Below, piece after piece: positions 54,817 to 62,386 of a stretch of 64,000 nucleotides of DNA. The stretch lies in contig NZ_CP007044.2 of assembly GCF_000520015.2 (NCBI RefSeq), positions 2,046,001-2,110,000 of the forward strand. Direction: 5' to 3'. Made by a program: the position numbers and the translations under genes. The notes under the pieces are model-generated. The model ran no database searches and had not been told where the DNA came from. It worked only from the letters and a program-made list of their open reading frames with translations. Every line of letters starts with the position of its first letter. Position 1 is the first letter of the stretch. This DNA comes from Chania multitudinisentens RB-25. Lineage in GTDB: Bacteria; Pseudomonadota; Gammaproteobacteria; Enterobacterales; Enterobacteriaceae.

Positions 54817-54854
54817 AGCCAACCCCTGCAACTTCAAGTAAGAAGGGTCTATAA
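54817..54854. repeat. Half copy of the dispersed repeat upstream of prfB
   Basis: The segment GCCAACCCCTGCAACTTCAAG...GGGTCTATAA matches the outer end of the repeat seen at 62.3 kb (in the same orientation) and, inverted, the starts at 1.4 and 6.6 kb. Confidence 0.45.
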
Positions 54855-54935
54855 ACTGGCGGCGTGATCCGCTAGAATTATCGGTTCCAATGGCATTTCG
54901 CCATCGACGACATCAACGTAAGAACGCTAAAAATC

Positions 54936-56034
54936 ATGTTTGAAATTAACCCGGTAAAAAACCGCATTCAGGATCTGTCTGAGCGCACCGCCGTTCTTAG
55001 GGGGTATCTTTGACTACGATGCCAAGAAAGAACGCCTAGAAGAAGTCAACGCTGAACTGGAACAGCCAGACGTTTGGAACGAGCCTGAGCGCGCGCAGGC
55101 GCTGGGCAAAGAACGTTCGGCTCTGGAAGCCATTGTTGAAACCATCGATCAGATGGAACAAGGCTGTGAAGATGTTTCTGGCCTGCTGGAATTGGCAGTT
55201 GAAGTGGAAGACGAAGAAACCTTCAATGAAGCCGTGGTTGAACTCGATCAACTGGCTGCCAAGCTGGAGCAACTGGAATTCCGCCGCATGTTCTCTGGTG
55301 AATACGACAGCGCAGATTGTTACCTGGATATCCAGGCCGGTTCCGGCGGCACCGAAGCGCAGGATTGGGCCAGCATGCTGTTGCGGATGTACCTGCGTTG
55401 GGCCGAGTCGAAAGGTTTCAAAACGGAAGTGATCGAAGAGTCTGACGGTGACGTTGCGGGCCTGAAATCAGCCACCATCAAAATTATCGGCGACTACGCC
55501 TTTGGCTGGTTACGTACAGAAACCGGCGTGCATCGCCTGGTACGCAAGAGCCCATTTGATTCCGGTGGCCGCCGCCACACTTCTTTTAGCTCTGTCTTTA
55601 TTTACCCGGAAGTGGATGACGATATCGACATCGACATCAACCCGGCCGATCTGCGTATTGATGTGTACCGTGCTTCTGGCGCGGGTGGCCAGCACGTGAA
55701 CAAAACCGAATCGGCGGTACGTATTACCCACTTGCCAACCAACATTGTGGTGCAATGTCAGAACGATCGCTCTCAGCATAAGAACAAAGATCAGGCCTTC
55801 AAACAGCTGCGTGCTAAGCTGTATGAATATGAAATGCAAAAGAAAAATGCTGATAAGCAAATGATGGAAGACAACAAATCCGATATTGGCTGGGGCAGCC
55901 AGATCCGCTCTTACGTGCTGGATGACTCCCGTATCAAGGATTTGCGCACCAACGTAGAAACGCGTAATACGCAGGCCGTACTGGATGGCGACCTGGATAA
56001 ATTCATTGAAGCAAGTTTGAAAGCCGGGTTATGA
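54936..56034 (+). CDS. prfB: Peptide chain release factor 2 (programmed +1 frameshift)
   Basis: The product of 365 residues is made from two frames. The first 25 codons from ATG run to CTT followed by the in-frame stop TGA at 55011-55013; a +1 shift on CTT-T reads GAC and continues to 56034. The internal Shine-Dalgarno-like AGGGGG (54999-55004) three bases before the CTT slip codon is the known stimulator. RF2 itself decodes the UGA, so the shift is autoregulatory. Codon-recognition motif SPF (KSPFDSGG) and GGQ (GAGGQHVNKTES) are present. lysS follows after 9 bp, as in E. coli. Confidence 0.96.
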
Positions 56035-56043
56035 GGAACAGAA

Positions 56044-57561
56044 ATGTCTGAGCAACAAACACAAAGCGCCGATCAGGCGTTGGATCTCAACAACGAGTTG
56101 CAGTCCCGCCGTGAAAAGCTGGCGGCGCTGCGTGAGAACGGCATTACGTTCCCAAATGATTTCCGCCGTGATACCACGTCTGACCAACTGCACGCTGCCC
56201 ATGACAATAAAGACCACGAAGAGTTGGAAGCTTTAGGTCTTGAAGTCACCGTAGCGGGCCGCATGATGACTCGCCGTATTATGGGCAAGGCTTCTTTTGT
56301 CACTTTGCAGGATGTGGGTGGCCGTATTCAGCTTTATGTTGCCCGCGACGATCTGGCTGAAGGTGTTTACAACGAGCAATTCAAAAAATGGGATCTGGGC
56401 GATATCCTTGGAGCGCGCGGTAAACTGTTCAAGACCAAGACCGGTGAGTTGTCGATTCACTGTACCGAACTGCGTTTGCTAACCAAGGCGCTGCGTCCGT
56501 TGCCGGACAAATTCCACGGCCTGGCCGATCAGGAAACCCGCTATCGTCAGCGCTATCTGGATCTGATCGCCAACGAAGAATCACGCAATACCTTTAAAAT
56601 TCGTTCTCAGGTGATGGCGGCGATCCGCAACTTCATGGTGGGCAGAGGCTTTATGGAAGTCGAAACCCCAATGATGCAGGTGATCCCCGGTGGCGCTTCG
56701 GCCCGCCCGTTTGTCACTCATCACAATGCGCTGGATATTGATATGTACCTGCGTATTGCGCCAGAGCTGTATCTGAAACGTCTGGTGGTCGGCGGTTTTG
56801 AACGCGTGTTTGAAATCAACCGTAACTTCCGTAACGAAGGTGTTTCTCCGCGCCATAACCCAGAGTTCACCATGATGGAACTCTATATGGCGTATGCGGA
56901 TTATAAAGATCTGATCGAACTGACCGAATCTTTGTTCCGCACGCTGGCGCAGGATGTGCTGGGCAATACCCAAGTACAGTATGGCGATGAGGTGTTCGAT
57001 TTCGGCAAGCCGTTTGAAAAGCTGACCATGCGAGAGGCGATTAAAAAGTATCGCCCTGAAACCGACTTGGCCGATTTGAACGATATGGCTAAAGCGGTAG
57101 CGATTGCCGAATCTATAGGTATCAAGGTTGAAAAGAGCTGGGGCTTGGGCCGCGTCGTCACCGAGATTTTCGAAGAAACAGCAGAAAGCCATCTGATTCA
57201 ACCTACCTTTATTACCGAATACCCGGCGGAAGTTTCCCCGTTGGCGCGCCGCAATGATGAGAACCCGGAAATTACCGATCGCTTCGAGTTCTTTATCGGC
57301 GGCCGTGAAATCGGCAACGGCTTTTCTGAGCTGAATGACGCAGAAGATCAGGCACAGCGTTTTGCTGACCAGGTAGCGGCGAAAGATGCTGGCGACGATG
57401 AAGCCATGTTCTATGACGAAGACTACGTGACCGCGTTGGAGCACGGCCTGCCGCCAACCGCAGGCTTGGGAATCGGTATTGATCGTATGGTGATGCTGTT
57501 GACCAACAGCCATACTATCCGTGATGTGATTTTATTCCCGGCGATGCGCCCGGCTAAATAA
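56044..57561 (+). CDS. lysS: Lysyl-tRNA synthetase, class II
   Basis: The 505-residue enzyme has an N-terminal OB-fold anticodon-binding domain (VAGRMMTRRIMGKASFVTLQD) and a class II core: motif 1 FMEVETPMMQVIPGGA, motif 2 FRNEGVSPRHNPEFTMMELY and motif 3 GLGIGIDRMVMLLT. It charges tRNA-Lys. Co-transcription with prfB is expected. A hairpin with T-run follows. Confidence 0.97.
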   Translation: MSEQQTQSADQALDLNNELQSRREKLAALRENGITFPNDFRRDTTSDQLHAAHDNKDHEELEALGLEVTVAGRMMTRRIMGKASFVTLQDVGGRIQLYVARDDLAEGVYNEQFKKWDLGDILGARGKLFKTKTGELSIHCTELRLLTKALRPLPDKFHGLADQETRYRQRYLDLIANEESRNTFKIRSQVMAAIRNFMVGRGFMEVETPMMQVIPGGASARPFVTHHNALDIDMYLRIAPELYLKRLVVGGFERVFEINRNFRNEGVSPRHNPEFTMMELYMAYADYKDLIELTESLFRTLAQDVLGNTQVQYGDEVFDFGKPFEKLTMREAIKKYRPETDLADLNDMAKAVAIAESIGIKVEKSWGLGRVVTEIFEETAESHLIQPTFITEYPAEVSPLARRNDENPEITDRFEFFIGGREIGNGFSELNDAEDQAQRFADQVAAKDAGDDEAMFYDEDYVTALEHGLPPTAGLGIGIDRMVMLLTNSHTIRDVILFPAMRPAK

Positions 57562-57579
57562 CATGGCGTAAATGAATCG

Positions 57580-57609
57580 ACCGGTGCAGGCAACTGTGCC
57601 GGTTTTTTT
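57580..57609 (+). terminator. Intrinsic terminator of lysS
   Basis: ACCGGTGCAG/CTGTGCCGGT pair with two wobble pairs around GCAA, followed by seven T. Confidence 0.8.
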
Positions 57610-57713
57610 CACTTGTAGCGAACAGAAGGGCAGTGCTATTGCTAACCGCTTAAAACATCGGCAGTTATACACTTTCTCCGCTTGCCCGGCGCGTATAACC
57701 AGTTATAATGCCA

Positions 57714-57719
57714 CTCGCA
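57714..57719 (+). promoter_or_regulatory. -10 box of the tRNA-Gly promoter
   Basis: A perfect TATAAT lies 8 bases before the tRNA 5' end, followed by a GC-rich discriminator GCCACTCGC as in stringently controlled stable-RNA promoters. I cannot assign a good -35 box at 17 bp spacing. Confidence 0.45.
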
Positions 57720-57726
57720 CATCAAA

Positions 57727-57800
57727 GCGGGTGTAGTTCAATGGTAGAACGGCAGCTTCCCAAGCTGCATACGAGGGTTCGATTCCCTTCACCCGCTCCA
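57727..57800 (+). tRNA. tRNA-Gly (anticodon CCC)
   Basis: The 74-nt cloverleaf has acceptor stem GCGGGTG/CACCCGC, D-arm GTTCAATGGTAGAAC, anticodon stem GCAGC/GCTGC with loop TTCCCAA (anticodon CCC at 57758-57760), T-arm AGGGTTCGATTCCCTT and encoded CCA end. It corresponds to E. coli glyU, a known integration target for islands. Integrase remnants and accessory genes follow immediately. Confidence 0.95.
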
Positions 57801-58120
57801 AACACACTTTTCCCAACGTCTACCAAAGCCTACTAAACCCAGTAAAATCAAGCCTTCCAGCGAAATCTCGTTATCCCAAGGTCTACCCGTATCTACCAAA
57901 ATCTATACATCTGTGTGTATAGGACGTTGGATCTTCTCCGGTGCTATACACAATGCCCCTCACAGACCTTGATTTTGTCGGTGGCTGAACTGCCCGACTT
58001 TTTCCGTACCTTCAACACCTAGATCGGCAGCTTGATCGTTAAGTTGGTCGCCGGGAAATGCTTCAGTGGTATGCCGATTATATGGATATGTTGGTATTCA
58101 AACGCGCCCATCCTCTGATT
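57801..58120 (+). pseudogene. Decayed tyrosine integrase next to tRNA-Gly
   Basis: Only fragments remain. A start-like MPLTDL at 57952 is typical of P4-type integrase N-termini. ELPDFFRTFNT follows at 57987-58022 and resembles the middle of such integrases. The tail-like stretch REMLQWYADYMDML lies at about 58052. Frames shift and stops interrupt between them. The sequence just after the tRNA (repeated TCTACCAAAG-like words) resembles phage attachment-side DNA. Confidence 0.45.
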
Positions 58121-58126
58121 ACCTTG

Positions 58127-58145
58127 CGTACACTTAAGGTGTACG
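58127..58145. promoter_or_regulatory. Operator candidate of the phd-doc operon
   Basis: The palindrome CGTACAC-TTAAG-GTGTACG has perfect 7-bp arms and lies 29 bp before the antitoxin start. A third GTAC word follows at 58154. Phd antitoxins repress their own operon through such dyads. Confidence 0.6.
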
Positions 58146-58174
58146 TTTGAAATGTACATCACATAGGAGGGATT

Positions 58175-58396
58175 ATGCTCGTTTACACGTCTACACAGGC
58201 GCGCGCCAATATTTCAGCAGTTCTTGACGCAGCCACCAGCGGGGAACCGGTAGAAATTACTCGTCGTGATGGTTCTGCCGCCATAGTGATCAGCAAGGCC
58301 GAGTTTGAGGCATACCAAAAGGCAAAACTTGATGCCGAATTCGACAGCCTTATGCAGCGCCACGGGCGGACGGTTGAGGTTTTGACTGATAGATGA
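58175..58396 (+). CDS. Phd/YefM-family antitoxin
   Basis: The 73-residue protein begins MLVYTSTQARANISAVLDAA, the DNA-binding/dimerisation fold of Phd/YefM, with the strand PVEITRRDGSAAIVISKAEFEAYQ. The C-terminal 25 residues are charged and should be the disordered toxin-binding tail. TAGGAGGG is an excellent ribosome-binding site. Its stop overlaps the toxin ATG by 4 bp. Confidence 0.9.
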   Translation: MLVYTSTQARANISAVLDAATSGEPVEITRRDGSAAIVISKAEFEAYQKAKLDAEFDSLMQRHGRTVEVLTDR

Positions 58397-58767
58397 AGTG
58401 GGTGAACGCCAGTGAAATAGTCATATTCCACGACAGGATTTTGCAGCTTTATCCCGGTGTGGCAGGTATGCCAGATGCGGGCAGGGCAGAGGCCATTATT
58501 CATCGGGTTCACAATTTTGCTCACTATGAAGGTGTGAATGATGTGTTTGACTTGGCGGCTGCCTATTGGGTTGCTATCGCGCGCGGGCATATCTTCAATG
58601 ATGACAACAAGCGAACGGCATTCTTTACCACCATGGCGTTTCTAAGGCGTAACGGTGTGCTAATCCGCGATGAGGGTAACACGCTTGAAGAACTGACCGT
58701 CCAGGCCGCTACTGGTGAACTTACTCCGATACAATTAGCGCAAAGCTTACGCGAGCTTGCCGAATGA
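58393..58767 (+). CDS. Doc-family toxin (Fic fold)
   Basis: The 124-residue protein has the Doc version of the Fic motif, HIFNDDNKRT at 66-75, with catalytic H66. P1 Doc reads HIFNDANKRT. Doc phosphorylates EF-Tu and stops translation until neutralised by Phd. All key residues appear intact, so the toxin is probably functional. It lies within the tRNA-Gly accessory zone, consistent with stabilising an island. Confidence 0.9.
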   Translation: MKWVNASEIVIFHDRILQLYPGVAGMPDAGRAEAIIHRVHNFAHYEGVNDVFDLAAAYWVAIARGHIFNDDNKRTAFFTTMAFLRRNGVLIRDEGNTLEELTVQAATGELTPIQLAQSLRELAE

Positions 58768-58853
58768 GAAGTGTTTTTTCTGGCCGGTGGGTTGTCGTCA
58801 CTGGCGGCCCTCCACCAGCACCGCTCCCTATATGGTTAAAAATTACTCGCAAT
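58768..58853. other. Short gap after doc
   Basis: No gene is seen. The sequence leads into the first copy of the 99-bp direct repeat. Confidence 0.4.
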
Positions 58854-58952
58854 CGCGGCAAGCGAGAACAAATGTGTGTAGTTTCATTTTTATAAACTCA
58901 TAGGGTTCCGTATTTACTGGCTTTAAATGCTGGCGTTCTACTCCATTCACCG
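58854..58952 (+). repeat. 99-bp direct repeat, left copy
   Basis: Identical at about 91 of 99 positions with 60432-60530, without gaps. It begins CGCGGCAAGCGAGAACAAAT and ends GCGTTCTACTCCATTCACCG. Its end plus the following CTCCA resembles the 3' end of the tRNA-Gly gene (TTCACCCGCTCCA), suggesting an old attachment site. Confidence 0.75.
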
Positions 58953-59120
58953 CTCCACTCTAAGTTATTTTCTCCTCTCATAAAGTCTACTTTCCCCAGT
59001 AAATACGGCATTCTCAGAGAGTTTTGGTTATTCTGAGGTCTATATACATCTATTGAAATCTACTACCAGTTGGGGGGAAATATGGAGGTATCAAAAATAC
59101 CCCATGGAAAAACACCCCCA

Positions 59121-59423
59121 ATGAAACTGAATGCCCGACAGCTAGAGGCTGCAGAGCCAAAAGATAAACCCTATAAGCTTTCTGATGGCGGAGGGTTGTT
59201 CTTGTTGGTCAATATCAATGGCTCCCGTTATTGGTGGTTGAAGTATCGTGTTGCAGGCAAAGAGAAGCAGGAACTCGACCAGGTGAATTACGGCAGGCGG
59301 AGTGGGGTGAATTTGATTTCGATAAAGCACTTTGGGAAATACCCGCAAGTAAAATGAAAATGCGTCGCCCCCATCTTGTGCCACTATCTAAGCAGGCAAT
59401 TACACAATTTAAATTACAGTCTC
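59121..59423 (+). pseudogene. Integrase pseudogene with large internal deletion
   Basis: The first part, from ATG at 59121, reads MKLNARQLEAAEPKDKPYKL SDGGGLFLLV...WWLKYRVAGKEK, the N-terminal DUF4102 domain of P4-type integrases. It then joins out of frame to TRPGELRQAEWGEFDFDKAL and PHLVPLSKQAITQF, the segment around the first catalytic arginine. About 180 residues between the pieces are missing, and the final His-x-x-Arg and Tyr region is absent. It cannot be active. Confidence 0.85.
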
Positions 59424-59445
59424 GGGCCGGGAGAAATCCCGGCCC
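59424..59445. terminator. Hairpin between integrase pseudogene and the DUF1493-like gene
   Basis: A perfect 9-bp stem GGGCCGGGA/TCCCGGCCC with a GAAA loop lies 3 bp past the stop of the minus-strand gene. T-tracts are poor on both strands. Confidence 0.5.
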
Positions 59446-59448
59446 TTG

Positions 59449-59796
59449 TCAATCATAGAGCCAGCGGCCAGCCTTGGCGGATTCGATTAACATAGCAATA
59501 GTTAATGGTTCTGGCTCAATATAGTAAACCCGCTGTGATTTAGGTAAAAGAAAGTTAGGAATAAACCCTTTTTCATATGGCCAGTATTTTAGAAAATCGA
59601 ATCCCGCACGTTCTACTCTAAACTTGTCGAAGAACTCATTCATGATGCGGTCACCTTCTTCTCTTGCCCAGGGGTATTTACCTGTAGACAGGCTGATCTC
59701 TATTGTTAATGGTCGTTTCTTGCTGAATGGGGTGGGAAGGTTCCATTTCGCATCATACCATTCAAAAACCTCTTGCGCTTTGTCATCTAGCCCCAT
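59449..59796 (-). CDS. DUF1493-like protein
   Basis: The 115-residue protein contains GDRIMNEFFDKFRVERAGFDFLKYWP (about 48-73), which resembles the pattern of DUF1493, a family with weak likeness to acyl carrier proteins; the match is from memory and moderate. No catalytic residues can be named. Its start overlaps the end of the upstream gene by 10 bp, so the two form a translationally coupled pair inside the 99-bp repeats. Confidence 0.6.
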   Translation of the reverse strand: MGLDDKAQEVFEWYDAKWNLPTPFSKKRPLTIEISLSTGKYPWAREEGDRIMNEFFDKFRVERAGFDFLKYWPYEKGFIPNFLLPKSQRVYYIEPEPLTIAMLIESAKAGRWLYD

Positions 59797-60236
59797 AGTT
59801 GATCTCCATTTCTGGCGATGAGGTTATAGGTTTTGATCGTTTTCCATGCGATTGTGGACACATCATTAGCGATGAAAGCTATACCTAAAATAGGTATCCA
59901 CCGTCCAGAAAAAGCGCCAAGATTGGTCACGTAGCTGAATTTCCGTTTTTTGATAGATGCATTTGTGAGCGTTGGTAGTTGCATTCCGGTTTCTATATTG
60001 ATCCAGCGTCGAAGATTCTCACTAAGAATGCTTGTACCCTTTGTTGTTCCTGCTGGCTTCCGCCTTGTGCTCTTAAGTGGTTGGCCCAAAATAACCAACG
60101 CTAAAGCAATAACATCACTAACCCCTAACTGCTTTTGGGCTTCTTCAACAAAAACCCAAAAGAACAATTCCCCAGCACTTAGGTTATGCATCCCTTTATA
60201 AAAATATTTCCCACCTAGTTCCTCGACCGTATCCAT
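59787..60236 (-). CDS. Unknown protein with C-terminal hydrophobic segment, partner of the DUF1493-like gene
   Basis: The 149-residue protein begins MDTVEELGGKYFYKGMHNLS, has a helical middle (ELFFWVFVEEAQKQLGVSDVIALALVILG) and a likely membrane segment near 112-130 (IPILGIAFIANDVSTIAW). I do not recognise a characterised family; similar proteins next to DUF1493 genes occur in enterobacterial accessory regions. The ATG is preceded by AGGAAAAGTG. Coupled overlap with the next gene suggests a joint function. Confidence 0.65.
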   Translation of the reverse strand: MDTVEELGGKYFYKGMHNLSAGELFFWVFVEEAQKQLGVSDVIALALVILGQPLKSTRRKPAGTTKGTSILSENLRRWINIETGMQLPTLTNASIKKRKFSYVTNLGAFSGRWIPILGIAFIANDVSTIAWKTIKTYNLIARNGDQLWG

Positions 60237-60713
60237 CACTTTTCCTTGTCGATTGGCTTGGGTGTAACATAGCCAACTGCACACAAGGTTTCAATGGTTC
60301 TTGGAATCTGAAATCCACTCATCTGCGGAATCGAGCTTGTTGAATGAGAAGGTTTGCTTGGTTGGTGGGTGATCATCACTGATGGTGAGCTGCCAGAGCC
60401 GATCTCTATATGAGTGAAAAATGCACAAATTCGCAGCAAGCGAGAACAAATGTGTATAGTTTCATTTTTATAAACTCATAGATCGCCGTATTTACTGGCT
60501 TTAAATGTTGGCGTTCTACTCCCTTCACCGGCAAAAAATTTTACTCAATGAACAAAATCAAACATGAGTGAATACCCTACGTGCATGGGAACATGAAGCC
60601 ACTCAGACCATCATATTGGCTATTGAACTAAGGCTTATTCCGATAGTAAATTTTTGCTTAAGCATTATTATGATTTTCCTTGGTAACAGAAAGACTCACA
60701 AGGAGATTTTGTC
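60237..60713. other. Gap holding the right 99-bp repeat and the promoter of the effector remnant
   Basis: Apart from the direct repeat at 60432-60530 no gene is supported. A short minus-strand frame upstream of 60236 lacks similarity. Confidence 0.45.
60432..60530 (+). repeat. 99-bp direct repeat, right copy
   Basis: Ends GCGTTCTACTCCCTTCACCG, again similar to the T-arm and acceptor end of the tRNA-Gly gene. Together with the left copy it brackets the integrase pseudogene and the DUF1493-like pair. Confidence 0.75.
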
Positions 60714-61075
60714 GTGGGAGAGGAAAAGGATGTAAAAGAAGGGATAAAACGACCTCTGACATTTGGTGAGACAGTTTTATCACGCGGAGTATTTGGTAAT
60801 TCAATTAACTATGGCTCTGTTTTTGTTCATTGCGATAGTTATTTACCATTTGGACTGCAAGATAATAGTATCGGCTTGATGATAAAAGACTATTAAAAGA
60901 TTACCCAATGGAACAACAAGTCTCTATCATTGCCGATTACTTCTTCCTGAAAAAACAAGACTATGCCGCTTGGTTGAGAGCTATCGGGCCAACGATTAAC
61001 TTTCGCGGTATATCTGATAAAAATATTGCCGGAAAATATGAATATACACTCTCTCAGTTTCTAAAACAGAGGTAA
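60714..61075 (+). pseudogene. Broken VgrG-related (T6SS-type) effector gene
   Basis: Two frames carry the two ends of one family. From GTG at 60714: LTFGETVLSRGVFGNSINYG and CDSYLPFGLQDNSIG; then a stop at 60894. In another frame from about 60899: DYPMEQQVSIIADYFFLKK and KYEYTLSQFL to the stop at 61075. Intact relatives, as I remember them, have an HEMSHVWQ-type zinc-protease motif between these segments; it is missing here, so an internal deletion and frameshift inactivated the gene. The lipoprotein gene follows after 4 bp. Confidence 0.65.
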
Positions 61076-61079
61076 AACT

Positions 61080-61496
61080 ATGAAAAGGATTATTCTTGTT
61101 GGTGTGTTTACTTCATTGTTGGTTGGTTGTTTTCATATTGGAGACACACGAGCAAAGCATTATAGAGCCTCCGTAACAACCATCGCCGATAATGTATGCG
61201 TTATGATTCAACCGGAAGGTGATGAGAAGCTCATCAGTCTTATTATTGAAGAAGTTGGAAAGCCTAATAATAAATTGGAAAGATTTTATTATGATGATGC
61301 TCTGACAGTATCATCTGATAAGTGTCTCCCAAATTTTGGTTATCTTTTCGAAGTAGGCAAAGCGTATAATTATTCTGTTATTCTTGAGTCACCTGATAAG
61401 AAAAAGAACGGTGTTATTCCCGCAAGCCGAATATATGGTGTTGATTTTACCTTGTGGGAGAATAATGGGAAGCTTGAAGCTAATACACTTTACTGA
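61080..61496 (+). CDS. Putative T6SS immunity periplasmic lipoprotein
   Basis: The 138-residue protein has a lipoprotein signal with lipobox LLVGC (Cys17), then a small domain with VCVMIQPEGDEKL and a second cysteine in SDKCLPNFGY that may pair with it. The size, lipobox and domain pattern fit the family annotated as T6SS immunity periplasmic lipoproteins. It is directly downstream of a broken effector of the matching type, so it may be an orphan immunity gene. A terminator follows 4 bp after the stop. Confidence 0.7.
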   Translation: MKRIILVGVFTSLLVGCFHIGDTRAKHYRASVTTIADNVCVMIQPEGDEKLISLIIEEVGKPNNKLERFYYDDALTVSSDKCLPNFGYLFEVGKAYNYSVILESPDKKKNGVIPASRIYGVDFTLWENNGKLEANTLY

Positions 61497-61500
61497 CTAT

Positions 61501-61520
61501 AACCGGGGAAACCCGGTTTT
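61501..61520 (+). terminator. Intrinsic terminator after the immunity lipoprotein gene
   Basis: A 7-bp stem AACCGGG/CCCGGTT with a GAAA loop is followed by TTCC and a later T-run. Confidence 0.7.
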
Positions 61521-62015
61521 CCAGTTTTTTGAAAATAAAGTCATATAAAATAACCCACCTTTACAAATTGAACCAACATACCTTTACTTATATAGAGAGA
61601 AATAAACGGTAAGAAAAAACGCTTTCAAACGATGGAGTCACGATTCATTCTGTATAAGTTGCTATTAGTCCGAGTTTTCTCTTAGAGATGTACATCTAGA
61701 AATCACATGCCGCTGTTCAGAAGGAAGATCTATTTCGTTACTGCGAGTTGACGATCTAGCAACCGCCCATGATGCGGGTTTATCCTGTATGTACCAGAGG
61801 ACAAAAATGTCCTGCGGGTAAGATATCATTGGCGGGAGCTGTTAAGGTTGTACGGGAAGTTAAAGCCATATCGCTACCTTTTCTTTTGAAAACCGACAAC
61901 TGCCACGAAATTTAAGTATATTTTTGAGTACATAAATAGGTCATGATCGGCAAAACCGTTATTACTAACTGACATTTGCATCTAATCCTGGGGGTAGGTT
62001 AGTGGTTGTGACTGA
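61521..62015. other. Gene-poor accessory stretch
   Basis: About 500 bp with no supported gene. Small hairpins such as AGGACA/TGTCCT occur near 61800. Confidence 0.4.
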
Positions 62016-62249
62016 GCATCTCAAGGCAAGTGTGAGAGTTACACAGCAGAAACACCTTTCATAATGGCTAATGACTGCCCATATATTGAAGTGCATCACA
62101 TTAAATACCTGGCAAACGGTGGTTTTGATACTGCTAAAAATACTGTTGTATTATGCTCCAGCTGCTATCGAGCGCTGCACTATGCCATGAATAAAGATAC
62201 ATTTGTTGAAGATCTCTACCAGCGTATAGTACGGCTTGTCAGGGAATAG
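62016..62249 (+). pseudogene. C-terminal fragment of an HNH endonuclease
   Basis: The frame reads ASQGKCESYTAETPF, then DCPYIEVHHIKYLANGGFDT and NTVVLCSSCYRALHYA, the typical HNH layout C-x2-C...EVHHI...N...C-x2-C-H. Here the second Cys of the first pair is Tyr, and the HNH histidine after the last cysteine pair is also Tyr. An in-frame TGA precedes the fragment. It is therefore a decayed remnant; an ATG at 62064 could still express 61 residues. Confidence 0.7.
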
Positions 62250-62269
62250 TAGGATGGCAATCCTCAGGA

Positions 62270-62342
62270 ACTTACTCCGGTAAGTGACTGGAGTAAGCGA
62301 GGACAACCGATACACCTGCAACTTGGAGTATGACGGGTATAA
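62270..62342. repeat. Dispersed intergenic repeat (copy 4, partial)
   Basis: Ends CACCTGCAACTTGGAGTATGACGGGTATA, the inverted form of the start of copies 1 and 2. It precedes the lipoprotein gene. Confidence 0.55.
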
Positions 62343-62386
62343 AGTTGAGTTGAAACAAGGGATAACGAAAAATACAAGGAATTTAA

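Noticed and set aside
60236..60439. Short minus-strand frame upstream of the DUF1493-associated pair
   Set aside because: It overlaps the 99-bp repeat, has no recognisable domain and no ribosome-binding site.
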